Source of the DNA: Candidatus Paceibacterota bacterium
Lineage (GTDB): Bacteria; Verrucomicrobiota; Verrucomicrobiia; Limisphaerales; UBA8199
Reading direction: 5' to 3'
NCBI GenBank assembly: GCA_035452965.1
Contig: DAOTCE010000037.1
Coordinates: 1-49,296 of the forward strand
DNA: 49,296 bases
The position numbers were made by a program, and so were the translations under genes. The notes beneath the pieces are model-generated. The model did not search any database. It saw nothing but the letters and a program-made list of their open reading frames with translations, and was not told where the DNA came from. Position 1 is the stretch's first letter; the number at the start of each line of letters is the position of its first letter. Shown here piece by piece: positions 6,303 to 14,516 of this stretch.

Positions 6303-6995
6303 ATGCGCTTTCATCTTGGAGCTATACCTAGTTCGCCAGACTTCGTGCCGGACACGCCGTGGAAGCCAGTGAGGCAGCCTTCACCTTGGATGGGGCTTTT
6401 GGCCGCGTATCCGATTGGCATTGTGACCGCAGGGCTGGTCGCCGTGCTTTGGTTGGCCATTACACCTTTCCAGTTACAGGATGTGACCTCCACCATGTCC
6501 TTGCGCGGCTTTTTAGTTTCGTTTGCAGGTATGGTCGTTGTCCACGAACTGATCCATCTGGTTGTTCACCCAATGTCAGGACGGTCGCCGCATTCGATTG
6601 TGGGTGCGGGAGGGCCGACAACGGGAGTTTACGCCCACTACGCCGGAGAGATGGCACGCAACCGCTTTGTCGCCATCCTCCTCATGCCTCTGGTGATCAT
6701 CAGCTTTGTTCCATTGTTTGTGGCTGCCGTTGGACAGGTTTCCTCTGGCTGGATAGCGTTTATCTCCGCCTTCAACGCTTTTGGAGCTTGCGCAGATACA
6801 CTCGACGCAGGGCTAGTTCTGTTTCACATTCCAGCTACCGCGACCGTTCGCTGTCGGGGCTTGAGGATATACTGGAGAGAGCATGACACACTGGCCGCCT
6901 ACTTTTCGGTCGAGCGAATGGCGGCGGGCGATACCCGTCTGCAAATTCGAGCGCCTGGTGTCCGCCGCCATCGCTCACCTTCGCGTTGGCCGTGA
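6303..6995 (+). CDS. DUF3267-like membrane zinc-metalloprotease homologue, cassette gene
   Basis: The product is 230 aa. A first transmembrane helix (about residues 33-52) is followed by one at about 69-85 that runs into VVVHELIHLVVHPMSG, an HEXXH zinc-binding motif. Two more helices follow (about 122-142 and 148-168). This layout fits the DUF3267 putative zincin peptidases. The last 30 or so residues (QIRAPGVRRHRSPSRWP) are encoded by attC 8, as in the zinc-ribbon cassette. Peptidase activity is inferred from the motif only; substrate unknown. Confidence 0.7.
   Translation: MRFHLGAIPSSPDFVPDTPWKPVRQPSPWMGLLAAYPIGIVTAGLVAVLWLAITPFQLQDVTSTMSLRGFLVSFAGMVVVHELIHLVVHPMSGRSPHSIVGAGGPTTGVYAHYAGEMARNRFVAILLMPLVIISFVPLFVAAVGQVSSGWIAFISAFNAFGACADTLDAGLVLFHIPATATVRCRGLRIYWREHDTLAAYFSVERMAAGDTRLQIRAPGVRRHRSPSRWP
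6893..6991 (+). other. attC site 8
   Basis: The right core is GTTGGCC (6985-6991). The left box is degenerate, around 6893-6903. Inner arms GAGCGAATGGCGGCGG and CCGCCGCCATCGCTC pair with one bulged base, which is the clearest sign that this is an attC. Confidence 0.65.
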
Positions 6996-7639
6996 TGAGC
7001 AGCGACGAGTCGCGCGCGAGGGCTTCCAGAAGGCTGAGCACCTGCGCGGCTCTCATCACTCTCGGGGCGACGGTGGTCATTCCGACTCTCATTTTCGCTT
7101 ATGCTGGTGCAGCTTGGAAGGCACTGGCAGTACCGTTAGGATTCCTGGGGGGCGCGGCCGCCCTCCAGGCCTCGCGGCCGGCTTATGGCAGATACCAGTA
7201 TGCCCGGCTTGGTCCCGGAGGAGTTGGGCGGTGCTTTGCGCATATGTTCTCCCGGGCGTTTGGCGCCTCGGATTTCACTCGCTTCTGGCGCCACTGGAAT
7301 CCCTTCTGGGGCTATTTTCTGGCCTACTACTGTTTTGCCCCGTTGCGGCGCTTTGCGCCGCGCCCCCTGTGCCTGATCGTCACCTTTGCACTCAACGGAT
7401 TGTTTCATGACCTGGTGTATGTGTGGCCTTTCGGCTGGGCCAGGACCGAGCGGCTGCCGTTTCAGTTTCCCGTCTTTACTTTGTGCCTGGTCCTGATTGC
7501 CGGTATCATCCTGGCCGCCGAACGCTATCGGTTTACGCTGGCTCAGTTGTCCTTGCGCCGGCGTGTCGGCTGCCAGTTGCTCGCGTTTGTTGGCCCGTTC
7601 GCCCTTTCAATCGGCATTCTCCTCCTTACACGAATATGA
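6995..7639 (+). CDS. MBOAT/wax-synthase-like membrane protein, cassette gene
   Basis: From the ATG at 6995 (3 bp after the attC 8 core) the product is 214 aa. It contains FTRFWRHWNPFWGYFLAYYC (about residues 91-110) and CLIVTFALNGLFHDLVYVW (about 124-143). These match the FWxRWH segment and the catalytic-histidine helix of membrane-bound O-acyltransferases such as wax synthases. At least four transmembrane helices are visible. At 214 aa it is much shorter than a full MBOAT, so it is a compact version of the C-terminal half. Acyl transfer is an inference. Confidence 0.55.
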   Translation: MSSDESRARASRRLSTCAALITLGATVVIPTLIFAYAGAAWKALAVPLGFLGGAAALQASRPAYGRYQYARLGPGGVGRCFAHMFSRAFGASDFTRFWRHWNPFWGYFLAYYCFAPLRRFAPRPLCLIVTFALNGLFHDLVYVWPFGWARTERLPFQFPVFTLCLVLIAGIILAAERYRFTLAQLSLRRRVGCQLLAFVGPFALSIGILLLTRI

Positions 7640-7640
7640 C

Positions 7641-7694
7641 CGCCAACCCGGCGCCCGCACCTAACCGCCGCCCGCGCTTTCCGCTCGCCAGCCT
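7641..7694 (+). other. Half attC site 9, cut by palindromic element copy C
   Basis: CGCCAAC (7641-7647) and the following GCACCTAACCGCCGCCCGC match the left half of attC 4. The right half is missing because element copy C begins at 7697. This ends the cassette array. Confidence 0.7.
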
Positions 7695-7696
7695 CA

Positions 7697-7785
7697 AAGG
7701 GGTCAGACCATAGTTTGGTGCGATTACCGCACCGGTGAGAGCAAACACACGAGCAAAACCGCACCAAACTATGGTCTGACCCCTT
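7697..7785. repeat. 89-bp palindromic element, copy C
   Basis: Perfect 26-bp arms at 7697-7722 and 7760-7785. It lies exactly at the border between the cassette array and phage-like DNA, as copy A does at the other side. Confidence 0.85.
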
Positions 7786-8014
7786 CATTGGTCATCTTTC
7801 CCGGCCCCCGCTTGCGCGTTCCTGCAGTTGCCGCCAGCCCCCGGAGCACGTCCGGCAGGTAGAACCGCACCAAGCTTCCCCGTAGCTTCATGCAAGGCAG
7901 CTCATCCTCGGCCAGCATCCGGTCCACCGTGCGCACCGACACGTTGAGGGCCGCCGCCAGCTCTCCCCTCGTCAAGAGCTGCGCCACCTCGCCCTGTCTT
8001 TCAGCTTTCAGCAT
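7769..8014 (-). CDS. Helix-turn-helix (excisionase/MerR-type) DNA-binding protein, 3' end altered
   Basis: The product is 81 aa. The segment LTRGELAAALNVSVRTVDRMLAEDELP, followed by a basic wing and VRFYLPDV, is a winged HTH_17 fold as found in excisionases and small phage regulators. The last residues (MTNEGVRP) are encoded by element copy C, so the original C-terminus has been replaced. It lies on the same strand as the portal fragment and head genes and probably belongs to the left phage. The ATG at 8014 sits in a low-complexity AGCTGAAA-rich stretch, so the start is uncertain. Confidence 0.6.
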   Translation of the reverse strand: MLKAERQGEVAQLLTRGELAAALNVSVRTVDRMLAEDELPCMKLRGSLVRFYLPDVLRGLAATAGTRKRGPGKMTNEGVRP

Positions 8015-8335
8015 TTCAGCTTTCTGCTTTCTGCTTTTTCTCCAGCCTATCCGTGCCCATCAGCGCCATCCGTGGTCAAACAGCTTTCTGCATTCTTCAT
8101 TCTGCCTTCCTGCTTCGCTTCGCCGCCACTATCCGTTTGCCTGGGGTACTCGGGAAACGGCGAGGTCCGCCCCATCAGCGCCCATCTTTGTAGCCGCCGC
8201 CGTTAGTCGGCGCATTTGCCCCCTGCCATTCCCCTTTCGCGTCCTTTCGCGTCTTTAGCGGGCAATAAATCCGTGTCCATCAGTGTCCATCTGTGGTCGC
8301 CCTCTCCGAATTTCTGCTTTCTGCTTTCTGCTTTC
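7986..8335. repeat. Low-complexity and dispersed short repeats
   Basis: Runs of CTTTCTG/CTTTCAG units (about 7998-8040 and 8313-8335) and two related phrases of the type CATCAGNGNCCATC-GTGGTC (about 8054 and 8278) fill this non-coding stretch. The portal gene's last codons run into it. No gene was seen between 8015 and 8254. Confidence 0.55.
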
Positions 8336-9334
8336 CAGGATCAGCTCCGCCTCCTCCTCATTTGTCCGACCTTCGGGTAACACTTCACCCCGGCGGAACA
8401 ACTCATGCATGGTGTCCTGGCTGATGGCGCCGGCTTGCCAGGCACTAACGATTGCCTGAATGTCCTGGCTCGCCAGACCCTTGGTGCTGAAATCCGTGTT
8501 GAGCTGAATGAGCACCTGCGTGTCGCTCACATCATCCGGGAGTTCCTCCGTCGAGTTCCACCAGTAGACCCAGCGCAGCATTTCCGTCAGCGACTCGCTC
8601 ACACTGAACGCTACATTCCCCAGGATGCTGTATTCGCCGGACTGGCGTAGTTCGATCGCGGTAGCCGTCTCGCCCACCCGCTTTGCTTCCTCCAGCATCC
8701 GCGAACCGAGCACAGTCATGAGGCGCTCGTCGCGATCCATCGCCCGCTCGAAGGTCTCCAACCCCTGACCTTTGAACTCCAGGAAGCCCGCATTCGCCCC
8801 TGGTGTCTCACTCACCCACGCCTGGCTGGAACCAATCCGAAGCGACGCGCCCTTGTCGAAACCACTCACCCACGCGGTAGGCAGCGCCGTGAAATGCAGC
8901 CCGTGCTTGAAGTCGGCATCCAGACGGTAGTGGTCGAGGTTCACCGCGATGATGTCCTCCAGCGGCCCGCGATCCACATCCGGCCGCGAATGACGCGGCC
9001 CATGGAATACAAACGGAATCAGCGGCAACGGCTTGCCCAGCCGCCGCGGCACGCGCGACTCCACCAACACCCACTCCTTCTTGGCACGTCGCAGTCCCGC
9101 CCAGGAAGACCAAGCCCGCTCTTTTTCTTGCCAAACCTCCACGCGGCAGAAAGGAGTCCCATTGTCATCCACCACCAACCGCAGCACCCGGATTTGTTCC
9201 ACCGGCGACGACTCAAATTCATCTTCGCCTTCTCCGCTCGTGCCTTGAGCAACCTCACGCAGCACCACCAGCGTAGGCACGCTTCGCCCATTCACGCGCT
9301 CCACTCGCCAGTTGATGATCTGCTCTTCCACCAT
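8255..9334 (-). pseudogene. Phage portal protein (DUF4055-type), truncated at both ends
   Basis: The reading frame is 359 aa and matches the middle and C-terminal portion of DUF4055 portals: EEQIINWRVERVNGRSVPTL, a barrel-like middle, LPLIPFVFHGPRH, EDIIAVNLDHYRLDADFKHG and a long helical domain containing EEAKRVGETATAIELR. Portals form the dodecameric DNA entry ring of the head. The N-terminal domain upstream of EEQIINW is missing; an in-frame stop lies six codons before the ATG, and outer-membrane-factor sequence starts within about 10 bp. The C-terminus runs into a dispersed repeat (PQMDTDGHGFIAR). It is therefore a remnant. Confidence 0.8.
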
Positions 9335-9490
9335 GCACCGGTTTGGTCGTTATGGCTGGTGGTGCCGCCGGCGAGTTGTTCCCCCCCATTGCGGGGGAAC
9401 ACCAACGACCGGCGCATGATAATTCGGTCCAACAGCGCATCCGGCTGCCAAGAGGGCGGATGCAGCGCCAATGGTAGTTTTCGGTCTCAT
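9327..9490 (-). pseudogene. Outer-membrane efflux lipoprotein (NodT/TolC-type), 5' fragment with frameshift
   Basis: From an ATG at 9490 the minus strand encodes MRPKTTIGAASALLAAGCAV followed by GPNYHAPVVGVPPQW. The lipobox plus GPNYxxP is the hallmark start of outer-membrane factors of RND/ABC exporters. A run of seven G (9381-9387 on the plus strand as C) shifts the frame. Removing one G restores GEQLAGGTTSHNDQTGAWWK, where the AWWK box is typical of this family before FNDP. Directly after it the portal fragment begins. The gene is thus both frameshifted and truncated after about 55 codons. It is the last gene of the ABC exporter operon. Confidence 0.75.
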
Positions 9491-9540
9491 AAGGGATTCG
9501 TTGGGGATTGTGAATTATGCATGCCGGTGAATGTCTCGGG

Positions 9541-10647
9541 TCACGCCAGGCGTTTGCGAAGCAGCCAGTCTGCGGCGGCCAGTGTTCCAATGGCGATGAC
9601 CAGCAGCGGATAGAGACTGTGAAACAAGGCAACATGGCTGAAGTCCTTCAGAAAAAGGCCTTTCGCTATGACGATGAAATGGCGCATGGGGTTCACCCAG
9701 TCCAGGCATTGCAGCCAGGCTGGCATATTATCGACCGGGGTGGCGTACCCGGAGAGAAGGATGGCCGGCATCAAGAAGCTGAAAACGCCGAGGAACGCCT
9801 GCTGCTGCGTGGCGCAGACGGATGAGATAAGCAGTCCGAACCCGGCCAGCGCCAGACTGTAGAAAATCATGCTGCCGTAAAGCGGCATAAACGATCCTTG
9901 AAACGGGATGCGGTAGAAGAAGATGGCTCCGAGCAGAACGATGGTGCCTTGCAGGATGGCCACGAGAATGGCCGGAATGATCTTGCCGATCATGATCATT
10001 CCGGGCGTGAGCGGCGAAACCAGGAGTTGGTCGAGCGTGCCCTGCTCGCGTTCGCGGGCAACGGAAAGCGCGGTGACAATGAGCACGTTTAACGAGGTGA
10101 TGATGGCAATCAAGCAGGGTAGAATGTGCCAGTGATACTCCAGGTTCGGATTGAACCAGTAGCGGGCATTCAAGATTGAGGGAGCGACCTTTTGCCGGGA
10201 GTCAAGCCGTTCGGCGGTGAAGTCGTTGATGATCTGTTGCACGTAGCCGAGGGCGATCTGGCCGCTGTTGGAGCGGCGCCCGTCGAGGATAGCCTGGATT
10301 TTCGAAGGGCGATCCGCGGCGACATCGCGCGAAAAGTCGGGCGGGAAACGGAGGACCAACAACGCCACCTGGTTATCAATGGCGCGGCGCACCGCGGCTT
10401 CGCTGTGAAGGTTCAGGAGGCGGGTGAACGCCCTGGTTTGCGAGAAGCGCTGTATCAGCTCAGCGGATTCACGACCATGGTCCTCATTGTAGACCGCGAG
10501 GGTGTTGTTCTTGACCTCTAATGTGGCGGCAAAGGGAAACAACGCCAGCTGCAAAAGGACGGGCACGATGAGGAGAAGGCGGCTTTGCCGATCCTGCAGC
10601 AGCGTCTCGAGCTCTTTGATGACCAGTGTGAGAATGCGCGAGAACAT
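9541..10647 (-). CDS. ABC-2 type exporter permease (second)
   Basis: The product is 368 aa from the ATG at 10647. The frame is open further upstream, but that part overlaps the previous permease gene and is a shadow. One N-terminal transmembrane helix (about residues 22-42) is followed by a large periplasmic domain (about 45-170) and five C-terminal helices (about 175-365). The segment containing REREQGTLDQLLVSPL is the conserved ABC-2 membrane-domain signature. With the adjacent permease it forms the membrane channel of a YhhJ/YbhR-type exporter. It starts 2 bp after the stop of the first permease, so the two are translationally coupled. Confidence 0.9.
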   Translation of the reverse strand: MFSRILTLVIKELETLLQDRQSRLLLIVPVLLQLALFPFAATLEVKNNTLAVYNEDHGRESAELIQRFSQTRAFTRLLNLHSEAAVRRAIDNQVALLVLRFPPDFSRDVAADRPSKIQAILDGRRSNSGQIALGYVQQIINDFTAERLDSRQKVAPSILNARYWFNPNLEYHWHILPCLIAIITSLNVLIVTALSVAREREQGTLDQLLVSPLTPGMIMIGKIIPAILVAILQGTIVLLGAIFFYRIPFQGSFMPLYGSMIFYSLALAGFGLLISSVCATQQQAFLGVFSFLMPAILLSGYATPVDNMPAWLQCLDWVNPMRHFIVIAKGLFLKDFSHVALFHSLYPLLVIAIGTLAAADWLLRKRLA

Positions 10648-10649
10648 CG

Positions 10650-11777
10650 TTACTCCAAGCGGCGGCGGGTTTTCAGCGCGGTTACGCCAAGGAACAGCAT
10701 TCCCGCCACAACCAGGCACCCCGCGCTGTTCGAGAGGATGGGCCAGACGTTGCCGGCCTGGAAAAGCGTCTGCATGGCGGTGACAAAATAGCGGGCCGGT
10801 ATCAGGTAAGTGACGGCTTGCAGGCCGGCGGGCATGCTGCGGATCTCGAACAGGAAACCGGAAAGCATGACGGCAGGCAAAAACGCCGCATTGAGGGCGG
10901 CCAGGGCGGCGTTGAACTGGTTGCGCAACACGGTCGAGAGCAAGAGGCCCAGCCCTAGACTGCTGGCGAGGAACAGCGATCCGATCAGCCACAACAACAG
11001 GAGCGAACCGCGGAAAGGCACTTTCATGACGAAGACCGCCACGCCGACACACAGAAACAGCGAAGCGATGCCGAGCGCGTAATAAGGCAACACCTTGCTC
11101 AAGAGCAATTCGGCGCGGGTGACCGGCGAAGCCAGCAACGCCTCCATCGTGCCGCGTTCCCATTCGCGGGCGACCACGAGGGAGGTCAGCAGCGCCCCAA
11201 TGACCGTCATGATGATGGTGATGGAGCCCGGAATGAGGACGTTCCGGCTTACGGCACCGGGGTTATACCAAAAGCGCGATTCGACACCAATTCTGGCCGG
11301 CGGCCTCTCTCCGCGCTCGCTGGCGCGCTGCTGCATCCAGCCGTTCCACGCGCCGGCCACATAATTCTGCACGAAACTGGCGGTGTTGGGTTCCGAGCCA
11401 TCAGCCACGACGAGCAACGGGGCGGTATCGGCGGGCCGTTTGATTCTCTCGGAGAAGTCCAGCGGCACGACCACGAAGCCTCGCACAGCGCCATCGGTTA
11501 GCGCCCGCTCGATTTGCGCCCGCGTCTCGGCGGTGTAGATGGCGAAATAAGGTGAGCCGTGAAGATTGTCCGCAAAACGGCGGGCCTCCGGGCTTTTGTC
11601 CTCCAGCACGAGGCCAACGTTCACGGTGGTCAAGTCCAGGTTGATGCCGTAGCCGAAAATGAACAGCATTACGACTGGCAACACGAAAGCGATGAGAATG
11701 CTGCTGGGGTCGCGCAGGATTTGCCAGGTCTCCTTCCGGCAGAGGGCACGCAAGCGGCGAAAGGAAAAGGACTTCAT
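10650..11777 (-). CDS. ABC-2 type exporter permease (first)
   Basis: The product is 375 aa with the same layout as its neighbour: an N-terminal helix (about residues 25-46, ILIAFVLPVVMLFIFGYGI), a large periplasmic domain and five C-terminal helices. REWERGTMEALLASPVTRAE is the ABC-2 signature. The pair resembles YbhS/YbhR. The start overlaps the ATPase stop by 4 bp (ATGA). Substrates of such systems include drugs, bile salts or cell-envelope compounds; none can be assigned here. Confidence 0.9.
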   Translation of the reverse strand: MKSFSFRRLRALCRKETWQILRDPSSILIAFVLPVVMLFIFGYGINLDLTTVNVGLVLEDKSPEARRFADNLHGSPYFAIYTAETRAQIERALTDGAVRGFVVVPLDFSERIKRPADTAPLLVVADGSEPNTASFVQNYVAGAWNGWMQQRASERGERPPARIGVESRFWYNPGAVSRNVLIPGSITIIMTVIGALLTSLVVAREWERGTMEALLASPVTRAELLLSKVLPYYALGIASLFLCVGVAVFVMKVPFRGSLLLLWLIGSLFLASSLGLGLLLSTVLRNQFNAALAALNAAFLPAVMLSGFLFEIRSMPAGLQAVTYLIPARYFVTAMQTLFQAGNVWPILSNSAGCLVVAGMLFLGVTALKTRRRLE

Positions 11778-13504
11778 GCCGGGAACTCGGAGGCGTGTTG
11801 TTGCACCAGGGAGATGAAGGCATCCTCCATGGACGGGTCAGGATTCGATGCGGTCCCGACCTGCTCCCTGAGCTGGTCGGGGGAACCGGCCGCAATGATC
11901 CTGCCGCGGAATACCAGGGCGATGCGGTCGCAGTATTCGGCCTCGTCCATGAAATGCGTTGTAACCATGACCGTGACGCCCTTTTCGACCACGCCGTTGA
12001 TATGTGTCCAGAACTCACGACGCGTCACCGGGTCAACGCCGGAGGTCGGTTCGTCCAGGAAGAGGATGGCGGGTTGGTGCATGACGGCGCAGGCCAGGGC
12101 GAGCCGCTGCTTGAAGCCGAGAGGGAGGGTGCCGAGGGTGGTGTCCAGGTAGGGCTGCAACTTGAAGACCTCGACCATTTCCGCCATGGCGGTCTTCCGT
12201 TGGGCGCCGCGCAGCCCGTAAGCGCCGGAGAAGAACTTCAAGTTCTGATGGACGGTCAGATTGCCGTAGAGTGAGAACTTCTGCGCCATGTAGCCGAGTC
12301 TCTGGCGGGCCTCGCTGGCGCTGGTTTTGAGATCTATGCCCATGACGGTGGCCGTCCCGGAGGTGGGCGCGAGCAGACCGCACATCATGCGGAAGGTCGT
12401 GGACTTGCCGGCGCCGTTCGGCCCGAGCAAGCCGAAGATCTCACCGCGTTTGACCGCGAAGTCAACGTGATCGGTGGCAGTGAAGGCGCCGAATTGTTTC
12501 GTCAGCCCCACCGCTTCCACCACCGTCTCGTGACTGGCCGGCACCGGCCGGAGGTGCTGCGCCAGAACTGAGTCGCCGCCCGGACCGCCGCCGAGCGCTT
12601 CAATAAACGCGTCCTCAAACCGCGGAGTGACAGGCACAAGCTCCGCCTCGTCGCCGGCATCGAGTTCTTTCAGATCGAGCCCGACCGCTCCCTCGCGAAG
12701 CACGAGACGGACCGCGCGGCCCTGGATGACGCCATCCATCACGGCGGGCTGCCGCAGCGCGCGGGCGAGCAATTGGCGGCGGTTGCCGGCGAGGCGCCGG
12801 ATTTGCAGGCTGCGATTATGAATCCGATTGGTGATTTCCCGGGGGTTTCCGGAAAGAATCAGCCGCCCTTCGTTCATCAAGAGGACCTCGGCGCACAACT
12901 CAGCTTCATCCAGATAGGCCGTGCTCCAGACCACTGCCATGCCCTGGGCGACGAGCTCGTGGACCATCCTCCACAATTCGCGGCGCGAAATGGGGTCAAC
13001 GCCCACACTCGGCTCATCCAGCAACAGCAGCTTTGGGCGTCCCAGGAGGGCGCAGGCCAGGCCGAGCTTCTGTTTCATCCCGCCGGAGAGCCGGCCGGCC
13101 TGACGGGCGGTAAAGCGGGCCAGGTCGGTGAACTCCAGGAGCCGTTTGAAGGTGGACTCGCGCTCCGCGCCCACCACTCCCCGCAAGTCGGCATGAAGTT
13201 CGAGATTCTCCTGGACCGACAGATCTTCATATAGGCCGAATTTCTGCGGCATGTAGCCGATGAACGCCCGCAGCTTGCCGGCATCGCGAATGGGGTCGCA
13301 CCCATCTACCCTGATGGTTCCGGAGGAAGGCGGCAGCAACCCGGCCATCAGCCGGATGAGCGTCGTTTTGCCCGCGCCATCCGGTCCGACCAAACCGGTG
13401 ATCTGGCCGGCCCGCAGCAGCGCCGAGACACTTTCCAAGGCAGGCTTCTTCGCACGGGGGAAGACTTTGCGGACCGAGTCAAGGGTGACGAGAGGCTCAC
13501 TCAT
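11774..13504 (-). CDS. Double ATP-binding subunit of ABC exporter
   Basis: The product is 576 aa with two nucleotide-binding domains in tandem. Domain 1 has Walker A GPDGAGKTT (about residue 37), signature LSGGMKQK and Walker B LLLLDEPSVGVDP. Domain 2 (from about 320) has Walker A GPNGAGKST and Walker B ILFLDEPTSGVDP, but its signature reads LPLGFKQR rather than LSGGQ. This is normal for the YhiH/YbhF-type exporters. It energises the two permeases. Its start lies 13 bp after the stop of the HlyD gene. Confidence 0.9.
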   Translation of the reverse strand: MSEPLVTLDSVRKVFPRAKKPALESVSALLRAGQITGLVGPDGAGKTTLIRLMAGLLPPSSGTIRVDGCDPIRDAGKLRAFIGYMPQKFGLYEDLSVQENLELHADLRGVVGAERESTFKRLLEFTDLARFTARQAGRLSGGMKQKLGLACALLGRPKLLLLDEPSVGVDPISRRELWRMVHELVAQGMAVVWSTAYLDEAELCAEVLLMNEGRLILSGNPREITNRIHNRSLQIRRLAGNRRQLLARALRQPAVMDGVIQGRAVRLVLREGAVGLDLKELDAGDEAELVPVTPRFEDAFIEALGGGPGGDSVLAQHLRPVPASHETVVEAVGLTKQFGAFTATDHVDFAVKRGEIFGLLGPNGAGKSTTFRMMCGLLAPTSGTATVMGIDLKTSASEARQRLGYMAQKFSLYGNLTVHQNLKFFSGAYGLRGAQRKTAMAEMVEVFKLQPYLDTTLGTLPLGFKQRLALACAVMHQPAILFLDEPTSGVDPVTRREFWTHINGVVEKGVTVMVTTHFMDEAEYCDRIALVFRGRIIAAGSPDQLREQVGTASNPDPSMEDAFISLVQQHASEFPA

Positions 13505-13517
13505 GAGCGCTGCGGAG

Positions 13518-14501
13518 CTAATTGCTGGCGAGCGTGACAGTCACTGGCATGCCCTGGCGGAGTCCCTGATCGGGATTGGCTACGACGACACGCAGCCGGT
13601 AAACCAGCGCTGTGCGCAGTTGGGTTGTTTCCACCGTTTTGGGAGTGAACTCGGCGCGCGGGGAGATGTATCCAATCTGGCCGGTGTATGGTTGGTCACG
13701 GCGGGAGTCGGTGTGAATCTCGACCTTCATGCCTGGATGAATGCGGCCGAGATCGGGCTCCTGCACGTAGGCGCGAACCCAAACCGGGCTCACCAACGAG
13801 AGAGTGAAAACGGTGGAACCGGCCTGCAGGATGGCGCCTCCTTCCTGTGCCCGCGTGAGCACGACCCCATCCGACGGTGCGGTCAGGACTGTGTCCTTCA
13901 CTTGAAGTTGAGCAGTGGCCAGCGCCGCTTCGGCCTGGGCGAGGTCGGCTTTGGCCTGGGCAATGTCTTCGACTCGAAAGCCGGCTTCGGAAAGCGCGAG
14001 TTGGTCACGCGCGGACTTGAGGCGCGCCTCGGCCTCCTCGAAACTGGCTTTGGCGTTGTCGCGCTCCTGGACCGAAACGGCCTTGGTAGCCAGCAGCTCT
14101 TCGGCTCGCTGGTATAACCTCTCGGCATTGACGGCGGTGGCTTCGCGTTCGCGAACGAGCGACCGCGCTTGCGCAATTTCCTCAGGACGATTGCCGGATT
14201 CGCGCAACTGGAGGCGCGCCCGCAGTGATTCGACCTGCGCCTGGGCAACGGCGACCTGGTTGCGATAGGGCTCATCATCGAGAATCGCCATCACCTCGCC
14301 CGCCTTGACCTTGTCACCCTCGTCGAAAAGAAGTTTCGTTAGTTTGCCGCCAACACGGAAGCCGAGGGTGACTTCGCGGATATCCACATTGCCGTACAGC
14401 GTCAGCGTGGTGGTCTTTCGCGGAAGAAACTTGTGATAGGCCCAGCTTGCGCCCGCCACGACGGCCAACACAACAATTGCAATAAGGATGATCTTCTTCA
14501 C
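13518..14501 (-). CDS. HlyD-family periplasmic adaptor of ABC exporter
   Basis: The product is 327 aa. It has a single N-terminal membrane anchor (about residues 3-22), a lipoyl/barrel-sandwich half (LYGNVDIREVTLGFRVGGKL), a long coiled-coil hairpin (about 85-210, Q/A/E/R-rich), the second lipoyl half (TVLTAPSDGVVLTRAQEGG) and a beta-barrel. It resembles YbhG/YhiI. It bridges the inner-membrane ABC complex to an outer-membrane channel, which in this operon would be the now broken NodT-type gene. The start follows the TetR gene by 15 bp. Confidence 0.9.
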   Translation of the reverse strand: MKKIILIAIVVLAVVAGASWAYHKFLPRKTTTLTLYGNVDIREVTLGFRVGGKLTKLLFDEGDKVKAGEVMAILDDEPYRNQVAVAQAQVESLRARLQLRESGNRPEEIAQARSLVREREATAVNAERLYQRAEELLATKAVSVQERDNAKASFEEAEARLKSARDQLALSEAGFRVEDIAQAKADLAQAEAALATAQLQVKDTVLTAPSDGVVLTRAQEGGAILQAGSTVFTLSLVSPVWVRAYVQEPDLGRIHPGMKVEIHTDSRRDQPYTGQIGYISPRAEFTPKTVETTQLRTALVYRLRVVVANPDQGLRQGMPVTVTLASN

Positions 14502-14516
14502 AAATGGGGTATCAAT

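Larger units (their letters stand above)
2000..7694 (+). mobile_element. Integron gene-cassette array without integrase (CALIN)
   Basis: Nine or so short plus-strand genes each follow a GTT-core within a few bases. Each is followed by an imperfect palindrome of 90-138 bp whose outer boxes pair as RYYYAAC-like and GTTRRRY-like motifs. These are the defining features of integron cassettes with attC sites. The palindromes share a design but not a sequence, and single unpaired bases occur in the stems, as expected of attC. No IntI-like tyrosine recombinase is encoded nearby; the integrase at 30151 is phage-type. An unpaired core at 2000 starts the array and a half attC at 7641-7694 ends it, where palindromic element copy C begins. 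Confidence 0.8.

Noticed and set aside
10648..11163. The open frame upstream of the second permease start
   Set aside because: It is antiparallel-like composition overlapping the first permease in another frame; homologues begin at MFSRILTLVIKEL (10647).
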